Below are positions 55,055-64,000 of a stretch of DNA of 64,000 nucleotides, piece by piece (within the stretch, counting starts at the first letter, position 1; each line of letters starts with the position of its first letter). Below the pieces are notes generated by a model. It was not told the origin of the DNA, did not search any database, and was given only the letters and a program-made list of their open reading frames with translations. The translations under genes were made by a program, and so were the position numbers. The stretch spans positions 226,629,034 through 226,693,033 of the forward strand of contig NC_050097.1 of NCBI RefSeq assembly GCF_902167145.1, in the 5' to 3' direction. The DNA comes from Zea mays (taxonomy: Eukaryota; Streptophyta; Magnoliopsida; Poales; Poaceae).

Positions 55055-57088
55055 CCCTTCCTCCTCCTCCCTCTCCTTCTCTGTTGGTCCGGCAAGGAAT
55101 TGAGTGAGCCGAGCAGCTCCCTCGCGTAGCCACGAACCCGAAGCACCCCCGTCCAGCCCCCGTCCCCCACCCGGAGCCCACCGGCGGCGATCCCCGCCGC
55201 GGAACTCCGCCCCTCCCCGTGGGCAGCCCCCTCCCAACCCACTCCGGCCAAATTGAGCCTACCATTGGAATCGCCAGCCCCCGCCCATGCCAAACCACCC
55301 CCTTGGTCGAAGAACCGGGCCACCGGCGGTAAGCCGCCGTCAAGCTTCCCCGGCGACCGGCTTTTTTTTCTCCCTCGCTCGGCCGGTTCGCCCCGCCGTC
55401 TGGCCGCGACGCCGTTTCCTCCCCCCCTCTCGCTGGCAAGTGGGCCCGCAAGAGCGCCGTCACCCTCGTAGCCGCGCCGTCTTCCCCCTCGCTCTTGGGC
55501 CGTCGCTGGGCCGCAAGCGCTTCAGCGCGCGCGCTCGCGCCCGGGGTGGGCCAAAAGCCGTGCCCCCGGCCCAGGAGAGAGGAGTTCTCTTTTCTTTTTC
55601 TTTTCCACCCTTTTTCCCATTTAAAAATAGTTTTCTCAATATTTTATGTACAAGAAATTGTCAAAAAGAATTCCCAAGGTTACATACAATAATGTTGTTC
55701 GAAAATGGCACACTATGATTGATAAACCACTATTGATGTATTGTTTTACTGCTTGTTTCCTAGAAGAAGCGGGGACCGAAGATCCGGATCCCGTAGCTCC
55801 GGAAGAAGGGTCGGAGCCCAAACTTCCGGAAGTAGATCTTCTGTGCCAAGAGAGCTTCAACGAAGGCAAGTCCATCCTTCCCTTGATGCATAAGTTACCC
55901 ACTCTCTCTACCACTGCCTAGACCGGGAACTATGGGGGAATATTGCATTGTGAGCGAGAGATGGCCCGCATTAACATATTCATTCTGGATATGAAATGTG
56001 GTTTGGGAAGAAAGGAAATGTGTTTTCTTCAAATAAAGTCCCCTCTTGAAAAGTTTTGCGATGAAGGGTACTCACCCTCATCACCCTGGAGTGGGATGAT
56101 CAGGGACTCCCTAGTTTAGGGGAGGGCCTAAGGTGTTGGCTCAGCTGGTTTAGGTGTGAGCAGAAGGATTGTTCCCTCATATAAGGACCGGCTTGTCATT
56201 TTCACTACCTGTACTCCTTTATCATACAACCACTCGAGACTGTGTGGGCAGTCACTCAATCCGAACTCGTGCGGTCCAACCCCAGGGTTAAGAAGGCTGG
56301 GGAGCACCGGGAGGATAAGGAGGGGGAAAGTTTTGTCATGTTTGGACATGGTGGTGGCCTGACTCCTTCCGGATAACCGTTAAGGTTAGGACGTACGAGT
56401 AAGGAAAGAGATCCGGCATTCGGGTCTCGCGACGATGAGATCGCAGAAACCGGGCTAGTGGGTAAAGTGTACCCCTCTGCGCAGAGTTGAAACCTATTCG
56501 AATAGTCCGTGTCCACTGGTGTGGATGAGTCCGGTATGGTATGACAATTAGAACTTTCTCTATGAATTTCAAGAAAAGGGGGAATGTGTGAATGAGTAGG
56601 TGTTAAGAAAGAACTAAGGCCACGGGAGCGGGAAGCTCAGTGGTGGTTGAGTTTTTGGTTATTATAAGACTATGGGAAAAACCCTCAAGTGACTGCCTTT
56701 CTCTAAAGAAAAATGTTGAGTGACCACAACTCCACCAAATTGAGCATGTACATTATAGGTCTCTTTCTCTCTACGGGAGCGGGGTGGGCTTGCGGAATAC
56801 CTAGTGTATTCACCCAGATTTATTTATGTTTTTCAGCAGCCGAAGACTTCTTTTCTGCTATGCTTGATTGAGAGGGCTGTGTCTGCACCCAGTTCTGCCT
56901 GTGGCTTGGGCTAGTATTTTCTTCTTACTGCGCTTCTTAAAATTTGGCTCTCTCGAGCTTGTACCCCCGGTATTGTAATAACCTTTATTTAAACTCTGTA
57001 CTATTTGAAGTAAGGAATGTGTTTACTAGCCTCCTGGGACTAGTAATTTGTATCACATTTGAGTCCCAAAGGATCGGGACGCTTCACG

Positions 57089-57100
57089 TGGTATCAGAGC
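57089..57100 (+). promoter_or_regulatory. tRNA-iMet primer binding site of the chromovirus
   Basis: TGGTATCAGAGC, two bases after the LTR end. Confidence 0.93.
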
Positions 57101-57230
57101 CCATAGGACTGGCCGTAGGACGCAGCCCTGACCTTAAAAACTTGCCCTAAAAAGAAAGTACCTCTTACCTCAAGAAAAGTTTTCTCTTCCCTTCCCCGGT
57201 TTTAACAAGACCCTTCTTTTCCTATTCCAG

Positions 57231-58064
57231 ATGGAAGACTCTCTGGCCATTAAGTCATCCTACTGCTCAGAAGTGGAGGGGTTCCCATGCCTCTTGCGAA
57301 GCTGTGCGCTTCGCATGGGAATCCGCAAGAAGCCGGAATACGTCTGGACGGAGCATATCGAAGGCGGAATGAAAAGATGCTCTATGGCAGTCTACCTGGG
57401 GGAAAGCCAAAGCTATCCAAACCAACGTTCCTTCCAAGTCACTTTTACCGGAGACCATTTCCTAGATGCTTGCCAAAATGTCGCCCGAAAAGCCCTCCGA
57501 AAACTGTGTCAGAACTACAACAAAGTAATCATTGAAACCCCCCTTCGCTACTTTCCACCCAGCAACAAGAATACCCCCACCTGGAGGAAAAGACTTCAGG
57601 CCCTATCAGGAGGAGATCCTATTGAGAATGATCCCACCATTGTCTACATGGCTGGATACCTTCACACCCTTGATAACCAATATGATGACCTTGCCCTCCA
57701 CCGCACCTCCCTAACCTCCCGGGTGGAAAGCCTGGAGCAAAAAGTCAGGGAACTTTCAGAAGAAAAAGCGTCCCTTCAAGAGAGCCTCTTGATAGCTGAA
57801 GGCGAAGAGACCAATACCCGTGAAGCTTACCGCACCCTCAAATTGGACTACGACAAGAAACTGAAGAAGCTCGCCCCCGCAAGAAAAATCCGCAAGAAGA
57901 CCAAAAGCCAAGGATGTCAGACTGAGCAGAAGGAAGAGAACCCTCCTAGGAACCAGTCCGACACCGAGGTCATGTCCCTGGCCAGCCTTGATGACCTTCT
58001 CAAGGAATTTGGGGACACTTTAGAGAAAGAGTTCGGGAGTACCCTAGGTAGCACTCGTGTGTGA
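57231..58064 (+). CDS. Extra ORF (orf0-like) upstream of gag-pol
   Basis: A complete 277-residue ORF between the primer site and gag, starting MEDSLAIKSSYCSEVEGFPC. The N-terminal half has no motif I recognise (PEYVWTEH, FTGDHFLDACQNVARKALRK). Residues about 150-215 form a likely coiled coil (SRVESLEQKVRELSEEKASL), followed by a basic patch (KKLAPARKIRKKTKSQ) and an acidic leucine-rich tail (SLASLDDLLKEFGDTLEKEF). It is in a different transcript region from gag, with 112 nt to the gag Met. Related grass chromoviruses have an orf0 here; its function is unknown. Preservation without stops in a young element suggests it is maintained. Confidence 0.82.
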   Translation: MEDSLAIKSSYCSEVEGFPCLLRSCALRMGIRKKPEYVWTEHIEGGMKRCSMAVYLGESQSYPNQRSFQVTFTGDHFLDACQNVARKALRKLCQNYNKVIIETPLRYFPPSNKNTPTWRKRLQALSGGDPIENDPTIVYMAGYLHTLDNQYDDLALHRTSLTSRVESLEQKVRELSEEKASLQESLLIAEGEETNTREAYRTLKLDYDKKLKKLAPARKIRKKTKSQGCQTEQKEENPPRNQSDTEVMSLASLDDLLKEFGDTLEKEFGSTLGSTRV

Positions 58065-58176
58065 TGAGCTTGTGGTAGCAGTATGCTATGTAATGTAATG
58101 GCTTGATGTAATGAATAAAATAACTAGTTAAAAAAAATATGGCATGTGCATAATAGTGACCCTTTTCCCATGGCAG

Positions 58177-61100
58177 ATGGCTTCGGATAGAACCACGCCT
58201 ACCGCCTCCGGGATTGGAGCAAGACTTCCTCTAGGAGCTGAAGGAGAGGCTGGCGGAGAAGGGGGTGAGACCCACCTCCCCGCACCTCCAGAACTACCAT
58301 TAGACCTAGCCCAAGTTCTGGCCAATCAAACCCGACTCATTGAAGTCCTCACTCGAAGTCTGGAAAACCAGCGCCCAGGCGGTGGAAGGCCTCAGGACAG
58401 GATGGGAGAATTTTTAAGACTCAAGCCTCCCACGTTCGCGGGGTCCAGCAATCCCCTCGATGCAGATGACTGGCTTCGCACGATCAAGAGGAAGTTGGAA
58501 GCCATCGCTTGTCCTGAGAATCAGCGTGTTCAACTGGCAGCTCATCAGCTTTCAGGAATGGCTTTAGCATGGTGGGACACTTTCAGTGAAGCCGTCAGAG
58601 ATGCTACCTGGGCAGATTTCGAAGCAGCCTTCCGTGAGCACCACGTACCCCAGGGGATAGTTCAACTCAAGGAGGATGAGTTCCGGGAGCTAACTCAAGG
58701 CGGGAGAACAGTCAGTGAGTATGTGCACAAGTTCACAGAGCTGGCCAGCTACGCGCCCGAGGATGTCAGCACCGAGTCCAGAAAGATGGCCCGTTTCCTG
58801 AGAGGATTAAGACCCAAGCTTAAGACCATCCTTGCCAGCCAAGACTTCCACAGCTTCTCTCACCTCTCCAACAAAGCTATTCAAGTGGAAAGAGCAAAAG
58901 AGGAAGAAAAAGGGCACATCAAGAGGAAATTCCAAGTCCTCCGAGCACAACAGCAAGAACGTCACCAGAGAGCTCGACCCTTTGGGCTTCCACCCAGGGG
59001 TCCAAGTTTCAATAAACAATCTGGACCCTCTCCATCACGCTATAGTCAGCAGAGTCAGAGCTCCCATCAGGCACCCTCCGTTGCAAGCAACCAGCCGCCA
59101 GCAAACGCCTATTGGCACTGCGGAGACCCCAGTCACTTCAAGAACAACTGCCCTCAGTTGAAGGCACCCGGACCAACCTACTCCAACTCGGTTAATGGCC
59201 CCAAGATTCCATCAGCACCTACCTCCAAGGCACTTCCTTCAAACAGCCAGCAGAGCAGGACTCAGTATCAGGGCAGAGCCCGGGTCAACCACGTCGACGC
59301 TCAAGAAGCTCAGCAAGCCCCAGGAGTAGTGCTCGGTGAGTTCCTTGTCGAATTTACTCCCGCTTCTGTGCTTTTTGATTCGGGAGCATCCCATTCTTTT
59401 ATAGCCGCTAAGTTTGTGGAAAAGCATGGCATCCCCTCTACATCACTAGCTATCCCTTTGGTCACCCGAACCCCGGGATCAGACCTCCTGTGCAAACTCA
59501 GGTGTTCCCAAGTCAGAATTCTTTTAAGTGGGGTAGTGTTCCTGGCAGACTTAACCATCTTGCCATCCCAAGGAATTGATGTAATCCTAGGGATGGACTG
59601 GCTAGCTAAGCATAAGGGTATCATCAGCTGTGCAAGCAAGACCGTTCTCCTCACCGATCACCAAGGAAAGGCAGTTTCCTGTCAAGCCCAACCGCCCGCA
59701 AACGATCCTATGATGTTTAATCTAACAGCAGAGAGCATGTCTGTAATCAAGGAGTTTGAGGATGTATTTCTAGAAGAGTTGCCCGGGATGCCACCAGAAA
59801 GAGGAGTAGAGTTCTATATAGATCTCATTCCCGGCACTGCGCCCATCGCAAAGAGACCATACCGCATGGCCCCCACTGAATTGGCGGAATTAAAACTTCA
59901 AATTTCAGAACTACAGCAAAAAGGGTACATCCATCCCAGTTCGTCTCCCTGGGGAGCACCCGTTCTTTTCGTTACCAAAAAGGATGGGAGTATGAGGATG
60001 TGTATTGATTATCGATCCTTGAACGAAGTTACAATCAAGAATAAGTACCCTCTCCCTCGGATCGATGACCTCTTCGACCAACTACAAGGAGCCAAATACT
60101 TCTCCAAGATAGACCTCAGGTCAGGGTATCACCAACTCAGGATTAAGGAGGCAGACATTCAGAAAACTGCATTCGTCACCAGATACGGGCAATATGAATT
60201 CACAGTGATGCCATTTGGACTAACCAACGCACCCGCCTTTTTCATGAACCTCATGAATAAGGTATTTATGGAAGAATTGGATAAGTTTGTCGTGGTCTTT
60301 ATCGACGACATCCTCATCTATTCCAAGAGTCGCAAGGACCATGAGCATCACCTTCGAACCGTCCTCGGAAGACTCAGAGCACATCAACTGTATGCTAAAC
60401 TCAGCAAGTGTGAGTTCTGGTTAGAGAAGATAGCTTTCCTAGGGCATATCTTGACTGCAGAAGGGATAGAAGTGGACCCATCTAAGGTAGAAGCTGTTTC
60501 AAATTGGAAGCAACCATCCAACGTCAGTGAAGTACGAAGCTTTCTGGGAATGGCAGGGTATTACCGCCATTTTATCAAGGGATTCTCCAGCATAGCAAAG
60601 CCCATGACCGAACTACTCAAAAAGGACAATAAGTTCGTGTGGACTCCCAAATGTGAAGGAAGTTTCCAAGTCATCAAGGAAAGGCTTACAACCGCACCAG
60701 TCCTGACTCTGCCAGACATACACCAGGATTTTGTCATCTTCTGTGATGCTTCCAAGCAAGGCTTAGGGTGTGTCTTAATGCAAAATGAGAAAGTCATTGC
60801 TTATGCATCCCGATTACTCAAGCCGCACGAGCAGAACTACCCTACCCACGATCTGGAATTGGCAGCCATAGTGCACGCCCTAAAAATTTGGAGGCATTAC
60901 CTGATCGGGAACAAATGCCACATCTTCACTGATCACAAGAGTCTAAAGTACATCTTCACACAACCGGACCTCAACCTCCGTCAAAGAAGGTGGCTCGAAT
61001 TGATCAAGGATTATGACCTCGAAATCCACTACCACCCCGGAAAGGCCAACGTAGTAGCAGACGCCCTCAGCCGAAAACCTTTCGGGGTTAAAGGAACAAA

Positions 61101-62616
61101 CTTTCTGGAAGATTGGAAGAAAGAATCAGCTCAGCTAAATGCATGTCTGGGAGACAACGGTGGCCTGGAAGTCAAGCCAAATCTAGAAGACCTCATATGC
61201 AAGGCCCAACGCCTGGACGCAGAAACAACCAAGCTTAGGGAAAGAGCACGCAAGGAGCAACTTCCGGACCTCAGGACAGATAAGCAAGGAGCCCTCTGGT
61301 TCAAGGACCGCCTGTGCGTGCCAGTGGGAAAAGCACGAGAAACCCTGCTCGATGAAGCCCACAACTCAGCTTACTCTATCCACCCAGGGACCACCAAGAT
61401 GTACCTAGACCTTAAGGCCAGATATTGGTGGAAAGGGATGAAGAAGGAAATAGCACAGTATGTGGCCCGATGTGACACCTGTCAGCGAACAAAGGCCGAA
61501 CATCAGAAGCCTGCAGGCCTACTTCAACCCCTCCCAATACCCGAATGGAAGTGGGAAGAAATAGGCATGGATTTCGTAACCGGACTGCCCAGATCACAAA
61601 GAGGAAATGATTCCATATGGGTAATAATCGATCGTCTCACCAAGGTGGCCCATTTCGTTCCAGTAAAGACCACTTTTGGAGGAGCAGCCCTTGCCCGAAT
61701 ATACCTTAAAGAGATAGTCAGGCTACATGGCATTCCACGGAAGATAGTATCAGATAGAGGAACGCAGTTCACTTCAAAATTTTGGAAGGGCCTCCAGCAA
61801 GCAATGGGCACCAAGCTAGATTTCAGCACTGCTTATCATCCCCAGTCAGATGGTCAAACCGAAAGAGTCAACAAGGTCCTTGAAGATTTACTCAGAGCCT
61901 GCGTGTTAGCCTTCAACAGAGATTGGGAGTCCAGTTTGCCGTACGCCGAATTCTCGTACAACAACAGCCATCAGGCCAGCATCAAAATGTCACCATTCGA
62001 AGCACTGTATGGAAGAAAATGCCAGACTCCCCTAATGTGGTCCAATGTGGGGGAAAGGACACTAGAAGGACCCAACTTTGTTAAAGAAGCCGAAGAAAAA
62101 GTTGCTTTGATCCGCAGGAGGTTACTTGAAGCTCAGAGTCGACAGAAGAGTTACGCAGACAATAGGCGAAGGGAACTCAGATTTGAGGAAGGGGATTTTG
62201 TTTATCTCAAGGTTTCCCCAATGCGTGGTGTCAAAAGGTTCCAGATGAAAGGAAAGCTAGCACCCCGTTTCATCGGTCCTTACCCTGTCATTTCCCGAAT
62301 AGGACCCGTGGCATACCGTCTTGAGCTACCAGAATCCATGTCAGATATCCACAATGTGTTCCATGTGTCTCAACTCCGCAAATGCCTAAAAGTACCAGAA
62401 ACCCGCATCGAGACAGAGGAAATTCAGATTCAAAAGGATCTCCAGTACCGGGAAAAGCCAGTGAAGATTCTTGACTCAGCAGTCAGAAGGACCCGCAATT
62501 CAGAAGTGAAGCTCTGTAAGGTTAAGTGGAGCAGAGATGGAGAAGAGGAAGCCACCTGGGAAAGTGAGGACTCTCTGAGGAAGGAATACCCTTACCTTTT
62601 CTCGAGCCCCGTCTGA
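58177..62616 (+). CDS. gag-pol: Chromovirus gag-pol polyprotein with chromodomain
   Basis: A single uninterrupted frame; a Met at 58144 is possible, but [12 protein letters not shown] at 58177 looks the natural start (1479 aa). Counting from 58144: gag core about 110-270 ([11 protein letters not shown]); zinc knuckle [15 protein letters not shown], whose first Cys is replaced; protease DSGASH at 412; reverse transcriptase with FIDD at 719-722; RNase [11 protein letters not shown]; integrase zinc finger (CDTCQR); catalytic D1143, D1204, E1240; and a C-terminal chromodomain ([20 protein letters not shown]) that targets integration to modified histones. All pol active-site residues are present, so the enzyme functions may be intact. 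Confidence 0.94.
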   Translation: MASDRTTPTASGIGARLPLGAEGEAGGEGGETHLPAPPELPLDLAQVLANQTRLIEVLTRSLENQRPGGGRPQDRMGEFLRLKPPTFAGSSNPLDADDWLRTIKRKLEAIACPENQRVQLAAHQLSGMALAWWDTFSEAVRDATWADFEAAFREHHVPQGIVQLKEDEFRELTQGGRTVSEYVHKFTELASYAPEDVSTESRKMARFLRGLRPKLKTILASQDFHSFSHLSNKAIQVERAKEEEKGHIKRKFQVLRAQQQERHQRARPFGLPPRGPSFNKQSGPSPSRYSQQSQSSHQAPSVASNQPPANAYWHCGDPSHFKNNCPQLKAPGPTYSNSVNGPKIPSAPTSKALPSNSQQSRTQYQGRARVNHVDAQEAQQAPGVVLGEFLVEFTPASVLFDSGASHSFIAAKFVEKHGIPSTSLAIPLVTRTPGSDLLCKLRCSQVRILLSGVVFLADLTILPSQGIDVILGMDWLAKHKGIISCASKTVLLTDHQGKAVSCQAQPPANDPMMFNLTAESMSVIKEFEDVFLEELPGMPPERGVEFYIDLIPGTAPIAKRPYRMAPTELAELKLQISELQQKGYIHPSSSPWGAPVLFVTKKDGSMRMCIDYRSLNEVTIKNKYPLPRIDDLFDQLQGAKYFSKIDLRSGYHQLRIKEADIQKTAFVTRYGQYEFTVMPFGLTNAPAFFMNLMNKVFMEELDKFVVVFIDDILIYSKSRKDHEHHLRTVLGRLRAHQLYAKLSKCEFWLEKIAFLGHILTAEGIEVDPSKVEAVSNWKQPSNVSEVRSFLGMAGYYRHFIKGFSSIAKPMTELLKKDNKFVWTPKCEGSFQVIKERLTTAPVLTLPDIHQDFVIFCDASKQGLGCVLMQNEKVIAYASRLLKPHEQNYPTHDLELAAIVHALKIWRHYLIGNKCHIFTDHKSLKYIFTQPDLNLRQRRWLELIKDYDLEIHYHPGKANVVADALSRKPFGVKGTNFLEDWKKESAQLNACLGDNGGLEVKPNLEDLICKAQRLDAETTKLRERARKEQLPDLRTDKQGALWFKDRLCVPVGKARETLLDEAHNSAYSIHPGTTKMYLDLKARYWWKGMKKEIAQYVARCDTCQRTKAEHQKPAGLLQPLPIPEWKWEEIGMDFVTGLPRSQRGNDSIWVIIDRLTKVAHFVPVKTTFGGAALARIYLKEIVRLHGIPRKIVSDRGTQFTSKFWKGLQQAMGTKLDFSTAYHPQSDGQTERVNKVLEDLLRACVLAFNRDWESSLPYAEFSYNNSHQASIKMSPFEALYGRKCQTPLMWSNVGERTLEGPNFVKEAEEKVALIRRRLLEAQSRQKSYADNRRRELRFEEGDFVYLKVSPMRGVKRFQMKGKLAPRFIGPYPVISRIGPVAYRLELPESMSDIHNVFHVSQLRKCLKVPETRIETEEIQIQKDLQYREKPVKILDSAVRRTRNSEVKLCKVKWSRDGEEEATWESEDSLRKEYPYLFSSPV

Positions 62617-62652
62617 ATCTCGAGGGCGAGATTCCTTTAAGCGGCGTAGGTT
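62617..62652 (+). promoter_or_regulatory. Polypurine tract region of the chromovirus, atypical
   Basis: Between the stop codon and the 3' LTR. The LTR-adjacent stretch is AAGCGGCGTAGGTT, a purine tract broken by two C residues where an unbroken purine run would be expected. A second purine segment, GAGGGCGAGATT, lies just upstream. Confidence 0.55.
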
Positions 62653-64000
62653 TGTAGCATCCCAAAAATCCTAACCCAGGTTTGAAACCCTAATCTACCC
62701 CTTTCCCCTCCCTTCATCCTTTAATTCCAAGGCCTCCACTAGTTTTCTTTCATCATATGCATACATTTTGTTTGATCACAAAGCACCTCACTTAGATTCT
62801 ATTTTTTAAACACTTAGAGTATCCACAAAATATTTTGTTCAAAAGAAAAAGGGGCAAAATGGGAAATAGAAATTAGAAGGTAAAAAGAAAAAGGGAAAAG
62901 CTCTCTCCCCCCTGCTAGACCGAATTCCGGCCCAAGCCCGCGACCTCCCCCTTTCCCACGCGCCCGCGCTCCTCCGTTTTCGGCCCATCTTCGGCCTGCC
63001 TCCGCGCGCGCGCGCCAGCCCGCTCCTCGCCCCGCACCTCTCTCGCTGGCAAGGTGTCCCCACCCGTCAGCCGCCCTCTCTCTCGCGCGCTCGCCCCCTC
63101 TGGCAGGATGGCCCCGCTGGTCAGTTGCTTCGTCGTCCTTCCGCCGTCTCCTCACCGAAGTCACCTCCGGCCGTCGCCTCCGTCCTCCCCTCTGCCATCT
63201 CGCCGCACAGGGAAGTTTGGCACCGCTTCGTCCTCCCCCCTTGACCAGCGTCCTCGCCGGTACCGCCCCGCCGTAGCGTCCCCTCGGCGACGCTGTGCGA
63301 CATTAATGGCCGCACTGTGAAGCTCGCCGGAGCCAAGAAGCTCCACCGCTTCCCCTTCCCTCGCGCGCCTATAAAAGGCTCGCCCCGAGCCCCTCCTTCC
63401 TCGCACCAGCCCCGGCCATCCCTCTCCTCCCCTCCCCCGAGCACAATTCGCGAAGCGCCGGCGTCGTTCTCCTCTCCGGTGAGTCCCTTCCTCCTCCTCC
63501 CTCTCCTTCTCTGTTGGTCCGGCAAGGAATTGAGTGAGCCGAGCAGCTCCCTCGCGTAGCCACGAACCCGAAGCACCCCCGTCCAGCCCCCGTCCCCCAC
63601 CCGGAGCCCACCGGCGGCGATCCCCGCCGCGGAACTCCGCCCCCTCCCCGTGGGCAGCCCCCTCCCAACCCACTCCGGCCAAATTGAGCCTACCATTGGA
63701 ATCGCCAGCCCCCGCCCATGCCAAACCACCCCCCTTGGTCGAAGAACCGGGCCACCGGCGGCAAGCCGCCGTCAAGCTTCCCCGGCGACCGGCTTTTTTT
63801 CTCCCTCGCTCGGCCGGTTCGCCCCGCCGTCTGGCCGCGACGCCGTTTCCTCCCCCCCTCTCGCTGGCAAGTGGGCCCGCAAGAGCGCCGTCACCCTCGC
63901 AGCCGCGCCGTCTTCCCCCTCGCTCTTGGGCCGTCGCTGGGGCGCAAGCGCTTCAGCGCGCGCGCTCGCGCCTGGGGTGGGCCAAAAGCCGTGCCCCCGG
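62653..64000 (+). mobile_element. 3' LTR of the chromovirus, partial
   Basis: Starts TGTAGCATCCCAAAAATCC like the 5' LTR, with scattered single-base differences and small indels, and is cut by the window end at about 1.35 kb. It includes the second TATA box and the GGTGAGT site near 63480. Confidence 0.92.

Larger units (their letters stand above)
54221..57086 (+). mobile_element. 5' LTR of the chromovirus
   Basis: Starts TGTAGCATCCCAAAAATCC, ends GGGACGCTTCA, 2866 bp. It holds a TATA box (54940-54948) and a strong splice-donor-like site about 100 bp downstream. GC-rich from 54480 to 55580, with long spurious ORFs on both strands. Confidence 0.9.
54221..64000 (+). mobile_element. Tekay/Del-lineage chromovirus (Ty3/gypsy), coding-intact, 3' end outside window
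   Basis: Order: 5' LTR, tRNA-iMet primer site, an extra ORF, an uninterrupted gag-pol with C-terminal chromodomain, and a 3' LTR running off the edge. The long LTR (2.9 kb), the chromodomain and the extra ORF before gag match the Del/Tekay group, in which rice RIRE3/RIRE8 are reported to carry an orf0. Visible LTR portions are very similar, so insertion is recent relative to the Ji host. Confidence 0.9.

Noticed and set aside
54407..55463. Long minus-strand ORFs (up to 276 codons) in the chromovirus LTR, repeated at 62814-63775
   Set aside because: They come from low stop-codon density in GC-rich LTR DNA, have no motif and are opposite to transcription.

Overview
This is plant nuclear DNA, almost certainly from maize (Zea mays) or a very close relative. 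It shows nested LTR retrotransposons with the sequence signatures of Opie, Ji, Grande, Huck and Tekay/Del elements, inserted around a single intron-rich gene. Family names come from recognising LTR ends, primer sites and protein motifs by eye; no database search was run. Insertion boundaries rest on target-site duplications (TSDs) read directly from the sequence.

Layout. (1) 1-3496: the 3' end of a Grande-like Ty3/gypsy element on the + strand, lying against an LTR-like segment of another gypsy element. (2) 3893-30715: a decayed Ty1/copia Sirevirus (Ji/Opie group, minus strand, TSD GATAC). Its left LTR is split by a nearly perfect tandem Opie array at 4524-22228 (LTR-internal-LTR-internal-LTR, one outer TSD CTGCC). 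(3) 30716-44756: a low-copy island holding one real host gene, a ten-exon LARP6-type La-related RNA-binding protein at 33071-42744 (+). Its introns carry small transposons: two hAT-like, one MULE-like, one PIF/Harbinger and one tRNA-derived SINE, each with a readable TSD. (4) 44757-50050: the 3' part of a Huck-like gypsy element (minus). (5) 50051-54220: a Ji-like Sirevirus (minus) inserted in the Huck-like element. (6) 54221-64000: a nearly complete, coding-intact Tekay/Del chromovirus (+) inserted in the Ji pol gene. It has an extra ORF before gag-pol and a C-terminal chromodomain, and runs off the right edge.

The only cellular gene is LARP6. Its predicted protein (470 aa) combines a PAM2 motif (contact with poly(A)-binding protein), a La motif, an RRM-like domain, an arginine-glycine repeat and a C-terminal glycine-rich motif. 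This suits an mRNA-binding post-transcriptional regulator. All other coding capacity is retrotransposon gag/pol.

Most notable observations: the three-LTR tandem Opie, with one substitution noticed between its two internal units; a gag-pol junction in the Sireviruses that leaves no overlap for frameshifting and carries a conserved splice-acceptor-like sequence; splice-like signals around the extra ORF of the chromovirus; and a duplicated splice donor in LARP6 that would truncate the protein if used.
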